A DNA stretch of 64,000 nucleotides from Anticarsia gemmatalis (Eukaryota; Arthropoda; Insecta; Lepidoptera; Erebidae), in assembly GCF_050436995.1 (NCBI RefSeq), contig NC_134751.1, positions 3,968,001-4,032,000 of the forward strand. The letters are read 5' to 3'. The position numbers were made by a program, and so were the translations under genes. The notes under the pieces are model-generated. The model ran no database searches. It saw only the letters and a program-made list of their open reading frames with translations, and had not been told where the DNA came from. This document shows positions 36,218 to 48,233 of the stretch, piece by piece (positions within the stretch are counted from its first letter, which is position 1; every line of letters begins with the position of its first letter).

Positions 36218-39200
36218 CTAATTGAGTTCTTCCGAAACATCGTCAGTAGCGTCGTTGATTAAAAATAAGTCTGCAACAAGAAAAATATTAATTTTATTGT
36301 TTTTATTCAATCAAATTGTCAAAGAAAGATTCAAAATCATAAATTATTTTCATCTGTAAGAACTATTCCTAAATGGTTGAATTTGAAATTTCGTAAAATT
36401 ATGAACGACATTTTTTAAAGTAAATTTACAATTAACTTCTAAAAAGACGTTTAAATCGCAAAATACTTATAAATCACATATTACTATCACGATAAATTGT
36501 CTCATACCTTCCCTTGTAGGGGGTGATCTGCATACACAACGCCTGTTGATGCACAGACCGCCTCCACGGTAGCCTCTCCTTCTGCACGATCTGTCACAAG
36601 CACGATGGTTGCAGTTTCGGGTCAATTCTTCAGTTTCTGATAGAAGTTCTGAAATAATTAAAAAGTATTTTTTTAACGCTCAATTATTGCTACCTATTGC
36701 CATTACCATTTAAATAAAATGTGAACTAAAAATGATGACAGTGAAAGTAAATAAAATTTTTCCTACCTGCAGTATTAGTTTCTGGAACATTTTCGGTTGC
36801 ATCTGAAAACAAAAACATTTATAATTAGATTCAAGATCGTGTGCGTTGTCAACATACTTAATAGTTAAAATTGAAGTAGGTACCTTCTTTTTTAACACAC
36901 TTGCATTTGCCGTCGATACAGGAACCGCTTTTGCGTAATAAGCGGCAGAAGCGCTCGCATGGCTTCGGCCGGCATTTCAGAGCTAAAGTTGGTTCTGCCG
37001 CCTCTGAATCAGTCTCTGTAAGTTAATGACATGAACAATTACAATAGATGTTTAGTTTTAGCTAAGATTCTTACATCATTTATTAAATAGGGCAATAATT
37101 AAACTATTCACGCCCACAATAGCAAACAAAATTACAACAATTATGACTCATTTACCTTCAGCAGTTGGTTCCTGGTAATTGTCACTTGCACCTAAAAATA
37201 CAAAATTATATTAATAATCTTGTTGCAATACCATCATATTATACTCAATATGAGATAGTCATAATTTTTACATACTTTCTTTCTTAACACACTTGCATTT
37301 GCCGTCGACACAAGAGCCAGTTTTGCGTAATAAGCGGCAAAAACGCTCGCATCGCTTTGGTTGGCATTTAGGAGCGAATGCAAGGTCTGTAGCTTCAACG
37401 TCGCTATCTGTATGAACAAGATTATTACATTTAATGAAATAATTCAGAGCCAAGAGTTTAGTTACGTTTTAGGAAACCCCAAGCAGACATAGACACATAT
37501 TATATTAATCAATAACTACCTTCGGCTGCTTCTTCATGTTGTAATAAGGCCAAATTAAAATCTTCCGGTACCTCAACGATATCGTCGCTTGTTGGGGTCA
37601 GGTCTACAAAAAAGGAACATTTATTATTAGATTCAACATTGTGGTGCGTCAGAATAAGTTAGATAGTAAATATACTTGTATGTACCTTGTTTCTTAACAC
37701 ACTTGCATTTGCCATCGACGCAAGAGCCAGTTTTGCGTAATAAGCGACAAAAACGCTCGCAACGCTTCGGCCGGCATTGAAGAGCGAAAGCAAGATCGGC
37801 GTACTCCAAGTTGGTTTCTGTAAAATATTTAATGGAATTAATTCGTTATTAAAATGATCTGATTTTAATTCAGGTGATGTTTTTCCCATTTCATACATCA
37901 TAAAGATATACGGCGGCGCATAACAAATGAAGCTTTTAAAAATGACATAATGTTATAGAACGTAACACTACCTCCAGTTTCTTCTTCATTTTTAAGAAGA
38001 ATTGAATCGACTTCTTCTGGTCCCTCGATAATAGCGTCGTAAACTTCAGGTAACTCTGTAACGAACATAATGATATAGCATCAGCCTTTTGCAGATTCGT
38101 TGAATGTCAATGAATAAATAACATTGATGGAAATGTTGTTACGCACTTTCTTTTTTAACACACTTGCATTTGCCATCAACACAAGAGCCATCTTTGCCTA
38201 GTGCACGACAGATGCGCTCGCATCGCTTGGGCCGGCACTTAGGAGCAAAAGCAAGATCTGCAGCTACGGTGTCAGTATCTGAAAAAATAAATCCTATTAT
38301 CTCAATTGACATTCATATATTAAAAATCATTTAGATTTAATTTATTTGTTCACTTTTCACAACATGAGTATTGGTATATAATAAAAACAATTTGTAGCTT
38401 AGTAACGATTCAATGTGTAGCACAAACTTTCTTACCTTCAGCAATTGGTTCCTGATATCTGTCACTGGCACCTAAAAAATATAAAGTTTTATAAAACCTC
38501 TTGTTGTAATAAAATTACAATAATTATGTGAAAATATTTGTTGTTACTTACTTTCTTTAGCCACACATTTACATTTGCCATCAACGCAAGAGCCATCTTT
38601 GCCTAGCACACGACAGAGTCGCTTGCATCTCTTGGGCCGGCATTTAGAAGCAAATGTGAGATCCGTAGACTCGAGGTCGGCATCTGTAAGAATATTTATA
38701 AGGTTTCTTTTTATGTACTTCAATGTTTAAGATGATTGTTAGCGTCATGAGTCAGAATTTAATAATCGGTGCATTAATTTAAACTTCAGAAAAAATCGAG
38801 AAGAGAAATTTACACTTACCTTCTAAATCATCCAATAAGTATTTCACTTCAGAGTCATCGAGCATCTGCATATCATCTGTAATAATATATATTCATTAAT
38901 ATGAGTCAACAGAAAATGTAGTGAAAATAAAATAACGGTGTATTAAAAATTTTGAGATTTGAATGGAAAATATAAATAATAGAAAAATAACGGGTTTTAG
39001 AAAAGAAACAAACCTTCACCCGTCTCGATGCCGTAGTAATCTGCTAGTCCTTGTTCGATGAAACCGTCATCATCTGAAATGTAAAATATTTAAGTGTTGT
39101 GTTTGTCCTCAATGATTAGAAAACAAACCATTTTGAAAATAATAGGAGCTGGTATTGCCCATTTTCTGATTAGTAAAGGAAAATATAGTCATTATCATCA

Positions 39201-39317
39201 AAAGTATTTAATCAAAGAAATAAAAACAAAGAACTTACCATCGTAAACATTGTTCGTAATCACCGAAGCGTTGACGACGCAAAGAGTCGCAACGAAAAAT
39301 ACGATTTTAAAATACAT
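36218..39317 (-). CDS. X-tox: X-tox gene D: secreted protein with six CSab motifs
   Basis: The longest member, about 441 residues in 15 exons: 39317-39239 (signal peptide), 39073-39014, 38876-38820, 38683-38552, 38471-38436, 38278-38147, 38055-37972, 37817-37686, 37603-37520, 37407-37276, 37191-37156, 37015-36884, 36802-36767, 36648-36508 and 36270-36218. Exons 4, 6, 8, 10 and 12 each code a very basic short-loop motif (C-RPKRC-x3-C-x8-C-VDGKC-x-C), always 132 bp. Exon 14 codes the final x10-loop motif. Acidic spacer exons come in two sizes, 84 bp and 36 bp, and alternate with the motifs. This regularity points to growth by duplication of motif-plus-spacer pairs. In exon 12 a proline replaces the usual arginine next to the second cysteine (KPC for KRC). 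The gene is convergent with C and divergent from E. Confidence 0.84.
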
Positions 39318-39376
39318 TTTCTCTTACTTTCTTTGCTCCAAAGATGAGAATGATACCTTACGATTGCGTTCCCATC

Positions 39377-39469
39377 TTTTTATATGAAAGTTTGTATACA
39401 GGGGGTTCACCGGAAAGGAAGTAATTAATATACAGCAACCTGATTAGCGTCGCTTAGAACTAGGTTATC
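39377..39469 (-). promoter_or_regulatory. Promoter of gene D: TATA, kappaB-like, GATA
   Basis: TATAAAAA is at 39384-39377, GGGGGTTCAC at plus-strand 39401-39410 (16 bp from TATA), and a GATA motif (gttatc on plus) at 39464-39469. The sequence is almost the same as in front of gene B. Confidence 0.6.
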
Positions 39470-39654
39470 GCTTTGATAAAAGGTTTTTGACACACAATAA
39501 AGGATATTTATAGTAACAGAGTACATTTCCGGTAAAGTACAAAGAAAACCTAGATACCTACATTGTTGTTATTATAATTGGATATTATGATAGTGTCTTG
39601 GAATGCACTGTCCGTTCAAATAAGGCTCTTACTAGTCGGTACAAAATCGGAGTA

Positions 39655-39832
39655 AGCAACATCAACGCGGTCGTTCTATAGATGGGTGGCCGTCTCCGTG
39701 CTTCGGTAGGCACGTAAAAGGTCGGTCCCGGTTGTTTTCAAATAAGATAACAGTTTTTAAACCATGCTGAATTTGAGCGGCTTGAACAATTTTGACACTT
39801 AGTTGACCTCTAACCACTAGGTCGGCTACTAA
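39655..39832 (+). mobile_element. SINE-like repeat ('gttcaagccgcccgaagg' family)
   Basis: A forward copy: gtgcttcggtaggcacgtaa ... gcggcttgaacaattttgac. Confidence 0.6.
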
Positions 39833-39837
39833 CAAAG

Positions 39838-40018
39838 CTGTAGCGCGATTCCGTACAGTCGGTACTGTCGAGTATCCAAATTTTGACATTTAGAATGTAC
39901 TGCCAAATTATTTCCTACGACACCCGTCAGAAGCGCTGATCAGATTTTCATACAAAATTTCTCGATGACAGGTCGGTTGTCGGTAGTAGATAGTAGTAGA
40001 GAATCGAGCTACTGGCTA
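39838..40018. mobile_element. Inverted-repeat element
   Basis: Closely similar to 59743-59925: a left part with tgtcgagtatccaaattttg, a body with gcgctgatcagattttcata, and a right part with gtcggttgtcggtagtagat and gtagagaatcgagctac. Confidence 0.65.
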
Positions 40019-40229
40019 GCTGCATGAAAGTTTTTCAATACGTATTAGTTATAAATGTGCCAAATATTCAAGCACGCTTCATGATCTGACACGTTCGAAA
40101 ATACTTCAGAAATCGAAGGTAAGGCTTCCTATAACCATTGACAAGGCAGTGATACCAGATTCTAGAACATTCCGCGTGAAACTTATAATTAAACAAGATG
40201 GTTTAGAATCAAAACCTCCAGGAATCTGT

Positions 40230-40535
40230 GCCCAATATCAACAGTTATGTATATCGGCTTAGCTTTTCTTCCAAACTATGTTGGAGTCGGCTTCCAGTCT
40301 CACCGGATGCAGCTGAATATCAGTATTTTACATGGAGCGACTGCCTGTCTGACTTCCATAACCCAGATCTTCGAAAATGACAGCCAGGACCCGCAATTTA
40401 ACGTACCTTCCGAAACACAAAGGAACTCGATATGTAGAAGATGGTCACCCATCCACAGAACAACCTCGGTAAGCGTAGCTTAAGCTCAGAGGTCGATCCT
40501 CGCGGCTGTTGTTAACTAAGCCACGAGCTCCTCTC
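40230..40535 (+). mobile_element. SINE-like repeat (family 5)
   Basis: About 300 bp, with ttggagtcggcttccagtct and gatggtcacccatccacaga. A reverse copy occurs at 54280-54610 in gene G. The open frame across it is not a gene. Confidence 0.6.
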
Positions 40536-41208
40536 AATATTAAGTCTTATGACAGTAAAATGATTGCATAGTGTGATGAATATTTTTTAAACAATGTCAT
40601 GTTATCCTTCTTCGAGACGGCTGATCCCAACGGCTGGCACATAAGAGAAAGTTTGTAAACCAAAGGAGGAATTTGACTTTTCTGTAGCTTATGAGCTTGT
40701 TAATAGTCGGACCATAATTTATCCAAACGCAAATTTAATATTTGGGTAGTTGACTGGGTTAACAAACAATGATTAAACTTGTACTCTTCTAAAGTTCATC
40801 TAAAATGCTATGTAATTTTTTTCCAAAATAATGTTGAAATTGTAATTATTGCAGACTAAAATACACCTATTGAGTGCCTAATAAAAATCGTGTGTGTATT
40901 TGATACCAACGAATATAAGATACTGTGAAGCGTGACGTCAATATGTCATATTTCTATACTAAAATGTGTTTTTGACATTTTCATAAAGAGTAGCTAATTT
41001 GATTGGTAGTCAACTACCGTATTGAGACTTTTTTTATTCGAAGACTCAAAGCTTTCCAAAATTTCTTCATCCATCAAAGTAATAGCTGCTATCAGCACTG
41101 TATGACTATTTCATAATCTTCATTGACCTAAAGACTACCTGTACTTCACCGGAAAAGGTGTGTCAATTACTTTGCATAACAATATAGCAGTAAATACATT
41201 ATCACTAT
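40536..41208. other. Intergenic between D and E, nothing recognised
   Basis: AT-rich. Blocks such as aataatgttgaaattgtaat and cataaagagtagctaatttg recur inside or near other cluster genes (26600-26760, 56240-56370), so this may be a diverged copy of cluster sequence. Confidence 0.35.
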
Positions 41209-41298
41209 GATAACCTACTTCTGAACTATGTTAATCAGTCAGAGTCCGCTAATTGTTTTCTCAGGTGAAATCCCTATATTCAGTACTTCATATAAAAA
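41209..41298 (+). promoter_or_regulatory. Promoter of gene E: GATA, kappaB-like, TATA
   Basis: GATAAC is at 41209-41214. The reverse kappaB-like element gtgaaatccc (GGGATTTCAC) is at 41265-41274, and TATAAAAA at 41291-41298 with 16 bp between them. An ATCATT initiator-like site is near 41321. Confidence 0.65.
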
Positions 41299-41364
41299 GA
41301 ACGAAAACCAGCCGTAATATATCATTTCAGTTAATAGTAGATTCACTGCAGGTTGTAAGTGAAA

Positions 41365-44300
41365 ATGTGTTCCAAGATAATATTTTTCGTTGCAACTCTT
41401 TGCGTCGTGAACGCTTCAGTGATAACGAACGACGTTTATAATGGTAAACAAATTCTTTGATAACAATATTTCATATCTTTTATTTTAACTTTTGTCCTTT
41501 AGTGTGATTTCCTACACTCGGCACGTTCGAGAATCGACAGTATGACATATAAAATTTTGAAACAAATTTCCAGCTCCCTCTACTAAATTAGTAGATACAG
41601 AAAATTTTACCAGTGCTAAGAAACATTTTAATCCTTAAATTTATTTTAAACAACGTTCATCGGCTCTTCTTTTCAGAGGTACCGTACAGTGGTGTAAATG
41701 AAGGGCCAGTGTATTGCAAAATCAAGCCTTGTGACCTGTTGTGTCGTAGAATTGGTTACACTGGTGGTTCCTGCGTTGATGGACGATGCAAGTGCGACAA
41801 TTACAAGAGAGATGGAGGTACACATTTAATAAATACATACATACATACATACATACATACATACATGAAAAAGCTTTTTTGCTATATGGGTAGGCAGACC
41901 AAATAACGCCACTTGGTACTATTCTTACAAACTTCCTTGTACTCATTTAATATGAGCATGCACATTTTTTTTTTTTTTATTTCAAAGTTACTTAGCCACT
42001 GCTATTTTTAAGCGCTCCCTATGATTTTAGTTGCAATAAAATGTATTTTTTTCCGGAGTTAACGAATAAAACTTCTATTCTATAGATGAGTTGCCTCAAG
42101 TCGAGGACTTAGAAGAAGGAACATCAATAGATGATTCAGAAGGTAAGTGCACTTTGTGTTTTAATTATTACTAGTGGTCGCCCAGTAGTCAAAATTTGAC
42201 TATAATTAGTTAAAATTATAAGTTTTTTTGTATAAAAATGTATGGAATTTGGTAAGACCTCAGTAAAGATATTATAAAACGCTACTCTATGTCTATGTCA
42301 GTGCTTTATGTACCTATATTGAATATCAAATGCGTAGTAGTGTGTGTTAATGTGTTTGGTTTGGTCGCCATGGCCGAAATCGGTCGGATAGATAGAATGT
42401 TTTATTTATTGATTTAATATACTTTATAAGCATTATTATTAAGCAATATTAGCGTTCTATACTCCTCCTACACATTAACTGTAAGTTTGCCAAATTCTGC
42501 GTCCGCGTATTTTTCGTAAAAAGCGGTCCAAAGTTTTTGCCTATATATGGATATTAGGCGCTTTATTGATTACGACCTAGGAGAATTCGCTAATTGGTGG
42601 TCTCGCATAATTAATTATTGTACCAACCACATTGTAAACCTCTTAGCGATTGAAAAGAGTGGCCATGAGCTTCTTGCTAACTGTTCTCATAAGGGACACC
42701 TTTTGGAGTAAGAGGTCGATTCAGTCATTGTAGTGACTTTAATAAGTGATAACATTTGACCTAAATGAATAAATGATTGATGATATTTTGATTCTGAATT
42801 CGAGCACTACTTGGAGTAGTGCAGTGCACTGCAAATTTTAGCCAAAATACTGGAACATAAATTAGGTTTTATCTATGAACAAAATAAAAAGTTAAAAATA
42901 CCTTTAAATTATGTTTTAGACGGTAGATACGTAAAATCGTTATTTAATTCATATAATTTGATATATTTTTTTTAATTTTCAGATCCTATCCCAGTACCTG
43001 AAGATTATTTAAGGTCCTGCACAATTAAACAATGTATGAAACGTTGTCAAGTAGTTGGCTTGTATGGAATCTGCGTCAAAAACCGTTGTGTGTGCAAAAC
43101 TCAAATTAAAACTGCAGGTATGATTTTTTAATATTTATAATATGTTATGTTCAGATATAATTTTGTAAAAAAAGCTTTGTTATATGTTGCTGACATAGCC
43201 ATTTTTATCTGTAGCCCGATTTTATACATTACATTTACTATAGAGTATCGAAAATTTGACATTTCTAATTTACTAAAAATAGTTCGTGCGGCGCTCGCTA
43301 GAGGCGCTGATCAGGTTTTCATACAATGTTTCTCTATAACTAGCCAATTGTAATTAGTCGATACTGGATACAAAACGACGATGAGGATTTCTCACAAAAT
43401 TTGTCATAGCTGGCCGGCATTAAACATGCATTTCTGGGATACAAAAAAAAGATTGAACATGACCTCGTTAGTAAAGTATTTTCTTATAAAGGAATACCAA
43501 GTATATTTTATCTAATAACAACAAAATATGAACTTACAGTCCCTGAGTTCACTGGCGAAGAACTCAATTTTGCAGCTAACAGCCAGGACACCCTAGAAGG
43601 TCAGTCACATAAAAATAATACAATTTAATATGTCTACAAGAGTATAAACTCTATTGTCATGTCTCTCATAATTTATTTTATTACAATCTTCATGTTAATA
43701 TTTAGACGAAAAACGTTCCGCAGTTTTTTTGTGAACTGACAAATATTTTAAATTCCAAAGAATATTCGTTTCAGATTCCCTGTCGGTTCCTGAACTTGAA
43801 ACGCGTAAATGTCAAGCCAAAAGTTGTTCAAGACTTTGTCAAAAATATGGCTTGATCGGCATCTGTCTCAAAAATCGTTGTATTTGCCGATCTCACATAA
43901 AAAGCGAAGGTAAAATTGCAATATCTATGTTTTGTTTTTTTTTAACCCGTCACTGTCCCATAGCTGGGCAAGGGTCTCTCCCGAACGAGGGAGGGGTAAG
44001 GTCTTGAGTCCACCACGCTGGCCAAGTGCTGGAGACTTTGCAAATGTTTTAAACAATTTTTAGGCCTGCAAGGTTACATCAAGATGTTTTCCTTCACCCT
44101 TAGAGCAAGTGATAGTTATTTGTGTGTTGCCTCGGGTATTAACCATCGACCACTTGGGTGGGATATGCCAACTTATACCACTAATTATTTTTAATACCTG
44201 TTTATAAATGAGGCTATCTGAAAAACATGTTTTATGTGAACGATTCTTGTTTAAGTTTATACGTTATAACTTGCAGAAGCTGTCCCTGCATCAGAAGATC

Positions 44301-45394
44301 TTGACTTTTTGAATAACAATGATGAACTTGTCCTTGAAGGTAGGAAAATTAAAATAAATAATATATTGGGCGCGTCCGCATCAATGTACAGGTTTTTTTA
44401 ATCAGAATACAGACATTACTACATTCAGAAAGCATGACATTGAGTAAGGTTCAAAACAAAACACTTTAAATCAATTTAATAAGTATGAAGTAGTAAGTAA
44501 TTTATTTTCAAATTTCAAAAACTATTATTAATGCCAAAGATCTTGACATAGCAGGCAATAGTCAGGAACCCATAAATTATGGTTAGTTAGTTATTGCTAC
44601 TGGTCTTAGAATAGGTCAAGAAGCATGCATTTGGAAAGTAGTTAGCTACATACCAATTTTAATAAGTTAAAGTATACAAAAGCACTTTTGTCAAAGAAAT
44701 AGGAACGTTGTTGTACACAAATAATTAAGTTAAACGTATTTTTACAGGATTTGATGTCAAAGAAACAGACCTAGCCTTCTCTCGTGGTTGCCGCCCAAAA
44801 ACTTGCGTTCGCACTTGTCGTAAACTAGGATTTAAAAGTGGTACATGCGTCGGTCGTAGATGCCAGTGTACAGGCGGAGAAGGTATCTTTACACATATGT
44901 TATAATAGCTTCCCTTAGATTTCCCGAGATTTTACAAAATATACTAGTGTTAATCCAGGTTATAAGCTACCTGTGTGACAAATTTAATGAAAATTGGTCC
45001 AGTAGTTTTGACAAACAATCATTTAAATACCTTAACTTTTGCATTTGTAATAACCCAGTAAGATTCGATAGTAAAATGTTACCACTAGCTGATAGACGCT
45101 CCTCTCGTTTTCGTTCCGTAATTTCAGTCGTTTAAGGTTATAAAAAAATGTCTTTATTGTTTAGAAGATATTTATATTTTTGATGAAACATTAACCTTGT
45201 TTGATTTTATACTGAAAATTAACTAAATCCATGAAATCGTAAAAGGTATAGCTTTTTACTTTTTTAATATTATTATCACAGCGTGGATCCACACTTCATC
45301 AAATAATTTAGCTTTTGTTGTGTCTTTAGATGCAGCACCTACAACTACAGTTGCTACAACCGTACCAACAGAAGCGCCCCGCCCAGAAGAATGA
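41365..45394 (+). CDS. X-tox: X-tox gene E: four CSab motifs and a Thr/Pro-rich tail
   Basis: A predicted secreted protein of about 289 residues. Exons: 41365-41443 (signal peptide MCSKIIFFVATLCVVNAS), 41677-41817, 42086-42142, 42983-43117, 43540-43599, 43775-43909, 44277-44339, 44748-44882 and 45330-45394. Motifs lie in exon 2 (x9 loop), exons 4 and 6 (x8 loop with an LYGIC or LIGIC type segment) and exon 8 of this list (x9 loop, GVC replaced by GTC). Spacers are exons 3, 5 and 7. The last coding exon is unusual: instead of an acidic tail it codes a short Thr/Pro/Ala-rich stretch, APTTTVATTVPTEAPRP, that could be O-glycosylated. A further 42 bp spacer exon at 44540-44581 is possible and would keep the frame. 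A 3' UTR exon follows at about 46460. Gene E is divergent from D and in tandem with F. Confidence 0.78.
41833..41866. repeat. (ATAC)n microsatellite in intron 2 of gene E
   Basis: About eight ATAC units begin 16 bp after the exon 2 donor. Confidence 0.9.
43208..43395. mobile_element. Inverted-repeat element in intron 4 of gene E
   Basis: A diverged copy of the 59743-59925 family: atagagtatcgaaaatttga ... ctagaggcgctgatcaggtt ... ccaattgtaattagtcgata. Confidence 0.55.
43943..44183 (-). mobile_element. tRNA-derived SINE (family 2) in intron 6 of gene E
   Basis: A reverse copy: gtcccatagctgggcaaggg ... gtggtataagttggcatatc, the latter read on the minus strand. Confidence 0.7.
44540..44581 (+). 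other. Possible cryptic spacer exon of gene E
   Basis: A 42 bp phase-1 frame, DLDIAGNSQEPINY, sits between ...gccaaag and |gttagt. It resembles the other QE-containing short spacers of the family (e.g. in gene D). The acceptor lacks a good pyrimidine tract, so it may be a decayed or rarely used exon. Confidence 0.3.
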
Positions 45395-45739
45395 TCAACA
45401 GGTTATTATACTCAGTATTATGTTCTTCAGTATTCTTTTTTCAAGCATCAATAATTATAGCAAAAAAATAATTCAGTAAAAGCAGTGTATCTGTAGCGTA
45501 TTTGTCTACAGTCGGGGCTATAGAGTTTTGAGAGGTTGACGTCTAAAATGTACGAAATAGTTAAATAAACTAATCAGATGGGATATTCGTATAGCGAGGA
45601 ATCACACCACTGACCATTACTTTGAATTCTTAGCAAAAAAACACAAGACAGATATTGGATTGGGGTACATAACCTCAAACCAATATTTCCAATTCCTTTT
45701 TCAACATTTGAATATCACCCGTTTGTCCCTTTATATTTT

Positions 45740-45890
45740 ACTAGCTGACCCGCGCAGCTCCGCTCACGCTATTTTTTATCTTTTTTTTTATCCCCGGGTA
45801 AAATGTAGCCTATGTCCTTTCTCAGGTATCAAAATATCTCCATACCAAATTTCATGCAAATTGGTTCAGTAGTTTAGGCGTGATTGAGTA

Positions 45891-45927
<37 letters not shown>

Positions 45928-46435
45928 GTTACTTTCGCATTTATAATATTGTATGGACTAGCTGACCCGCGCAACTTCGCTTGCGTCACATAAGAGAGAA
46001 TGGGTCAGAATTTTCCATGTTTTTGTAACACTTTTTACTGTTACCTACTCTGCTCCTATTGGTCGTAGCGTGATGATATAAAATATGCTTTTGTTTTCAC
46101 GAAAAATATTCTCAAAATTATTTATATCTCTTAGTATAACGAAGTCGCGCTAAATCATATCCGCCATTAAAACAGTTGCCATGGCAACGGAATTTTGTTA
46201 ATTCAATGCCATTATAATATTGAATTTTCGCGACTTCGTTGAATTTTCTGAATTTTCCCGGGAAATGCGTCATTTTCCCGGGGTAAAAAGTAGCCTATGT
46301 CCTTTCTCGGGTATCAAAATATCTCCATACCAAATTTCATGCAAATTGGTTCAGTAGTTTAGACGTGATTGAGTAGCAGACAGACAGACAGACAGACAGA
46401 GTTACTTTCGCATTTATAATATTAGTATGGATTAT
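45740..46435 (+). mobile_element. Nested interspersed elements ending in (CAGA)n
   Basis: Two copies of an element (about 45740-45957 and 46250-46435), each with gtagcctatgtcctttctc, a (CAGA)n tract and taatattgtatgga or taatattagtatgga, flank a partial 'cttcgcttgcgtcacataag' element at 45958-46085. They occupy the 3' UTR intron of gene E. This is the commonest type of microsatellite-ending repeat in moth genomes. Another copy is at 62030-62240. Confidence 0.7.
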
Positions 46436-46459
46436 TAATGCAATTGTTTTTTTTTTCAG

Positions 46460-46600
46460 ATAGCAACGCGTAATTAAGCTGAGATATTAGTAATAAGTTC
46501 GCTCGGACTATTCAGCGCGTGATTCAAAGACTGCAGATAAAATTATCTAACCTATAAATATATTTCTTTATATTTTAATACCAAATTGTATATTAATAAA
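46460..46600 (+). terminator. 3' UTR exon and polyadenylation signal of gene E
   Basis: The acceptor ttttttttcag is followed by atagcaacgcgtaa, which in phase 1 would read D-S-N-A-stop, like the last exon of gene B. It is untranslated here because the preceding exon has its own stop. AATAAA is at 46595-46600. Confidence 0.55.
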
Positions 46601-46896
46601 TGATATTTTGTACAAAACATTTGTTTATGTTTTTTATTGATAACAAGGTATCTATGGAGATACCTTTTGAAGATAGTCAATTAATCGATTGTTGGATTGT
46701 AATCTGAATAAAACTGCGAAAGATTAGCGCAAAGTACAAGATTAATAAACACGATTAGGGACTTCACATTACTTTATGATAAATATCCGATAGTGGTATT
46801 TCAACAACAAACGCTATCATCATAACAATGATCTTTTACAAATTTTAATGTATGAAGATGATCATGGAATATTTGATGTATCCAGTGGTTATAATA

Positions 46897-47232
46897 GTGT
46901 CGCCGATCCTAGCCGGTATCCGGTTCATTGAAACGAGCCAATGGTACAGGGCTTTGTTATAGTGTCCTAGTGGGTGCACAAGACACAGGTACACTATTTG
47001 TTCCTTCACTCTCATAGCCCGGGGGGACGAATAACCACCACGAGCAGCAAGAGGTCACGCGCAATAGCGACAGTTTTACGAACTCTCCAAAGGGCAGAGG
47101 TCTACGTCCTCAACTTCTTAGATATTTTTCACAGAATATCTTAGAAAATACTTTTTGGCCCGACCCAGGATTTGAACCCGAGACCTCTTTCGTGGCAGGC
47201 ACATACACTACCGACCGCGCCACAGACGCAGT
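46897..47232 (-). mobile_element. tRNA-derived SINE (family 1)
   Basis: A reverse copy, more diverged than 4718-5076, with the head ggatttgaacccgagacctc and gcgccacagacgcagt. Confidence 0.7.
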
Positions 47233-47825
47233 CGCAGTAGTTATACTAGAAGGTGTAATAATTAAGGCATTTAAGTTGGTATAAAACCTTTAATGCAATT
47301 TCCTATAGAAGGCACTACTTTGAGTAGCCAGCGCCCGTCATTTAAATTTGCTTTAAAATAGTATTTACCAAACAGGCTAGTCCTGTCGAGTATCGATCAG
47401 ACTTTAGTGCATATTAATTCCCAATAACGATAGCAGTAGTAAAGTCGATTAATAGGGATGTTTCCAAGGTCAACGTCAGGTAATTTAAAAATATTAGACA
47501 CATTTTTTTTTCAATAAAAACCAATAAAGTGACTTACTTAAAAAGCATTAAAGTTATGGAGTGGAGGCTAATGACGTCACGGTATAGTAGGTACATTTTG
47601 TACTCTAGCGTGTAGTCTTGCGACTTTTCAACTTAATGTATCGCGGTAATAATTTGTTTATGCGCAAAAATTACAAATACGTGTAATTACTTTTCACAAT
47701 CATATAGATGGACTAAAAAGACAAAATTAGTCATCATCCTTATTAGAGTATATTTGAAAAGTAGAACGGCACTCCTAGCAAAAGCTACTAACTACTTCTT
47801 TGATGATATTTTGAATATTAAACGT
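47233..47825. other. Intergenic between E and F, nothing recognised
   Basis: AT-rich. A small remnant of the 59743-type inverted-repeat element may lie near 47395. No coding exon was seen. Confidence 0.35.
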
Positions 47826-48066
47826 TAAAATGGTTGTTGCAGGTTCGAAGCCGAGGCAACATACCAATGACTTTTCAAAGTTATGTAAGTATTAGAAATA
47901 ATGAACACTAAACCTGTTCGGTTTAAGGAAAAACATCGTGATGCAACCTTGCATGACTGAGAGTTCTTTAGAACGGTTCTTAAACGTATGTAAAGTCCCC
48001 CAATCAGCAATTGGCTAGCTAGGTGGACTCAAGGCTTAACTCTTCCCTCATTACGGTCGGAGACCC
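47826..48066 (+). mobile_element. tRNA-derived SINE (family 2), head truncated
   Basis: It starts inside the tRNA-like part (gttgcaggttcgaagccgag) and continues with acataccaatgacttttc and gcatgactgagagttcttta. Confidence 0.6.
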
Positions 48067-48233
48067 TTGACTGCCCCTTTGAAAATTTCTGGTAACGCAA
48101 ACTACTTTTTACAATCTTTATCACTACACCTTCTTTTGAACCACGACGATCCCTTTTTTATATTGATGCCCAAGATAGATAAATTCGATGCAAAGTTTAT
48201 CTCAATGATAATTTATATTAATGTTAATCACTC

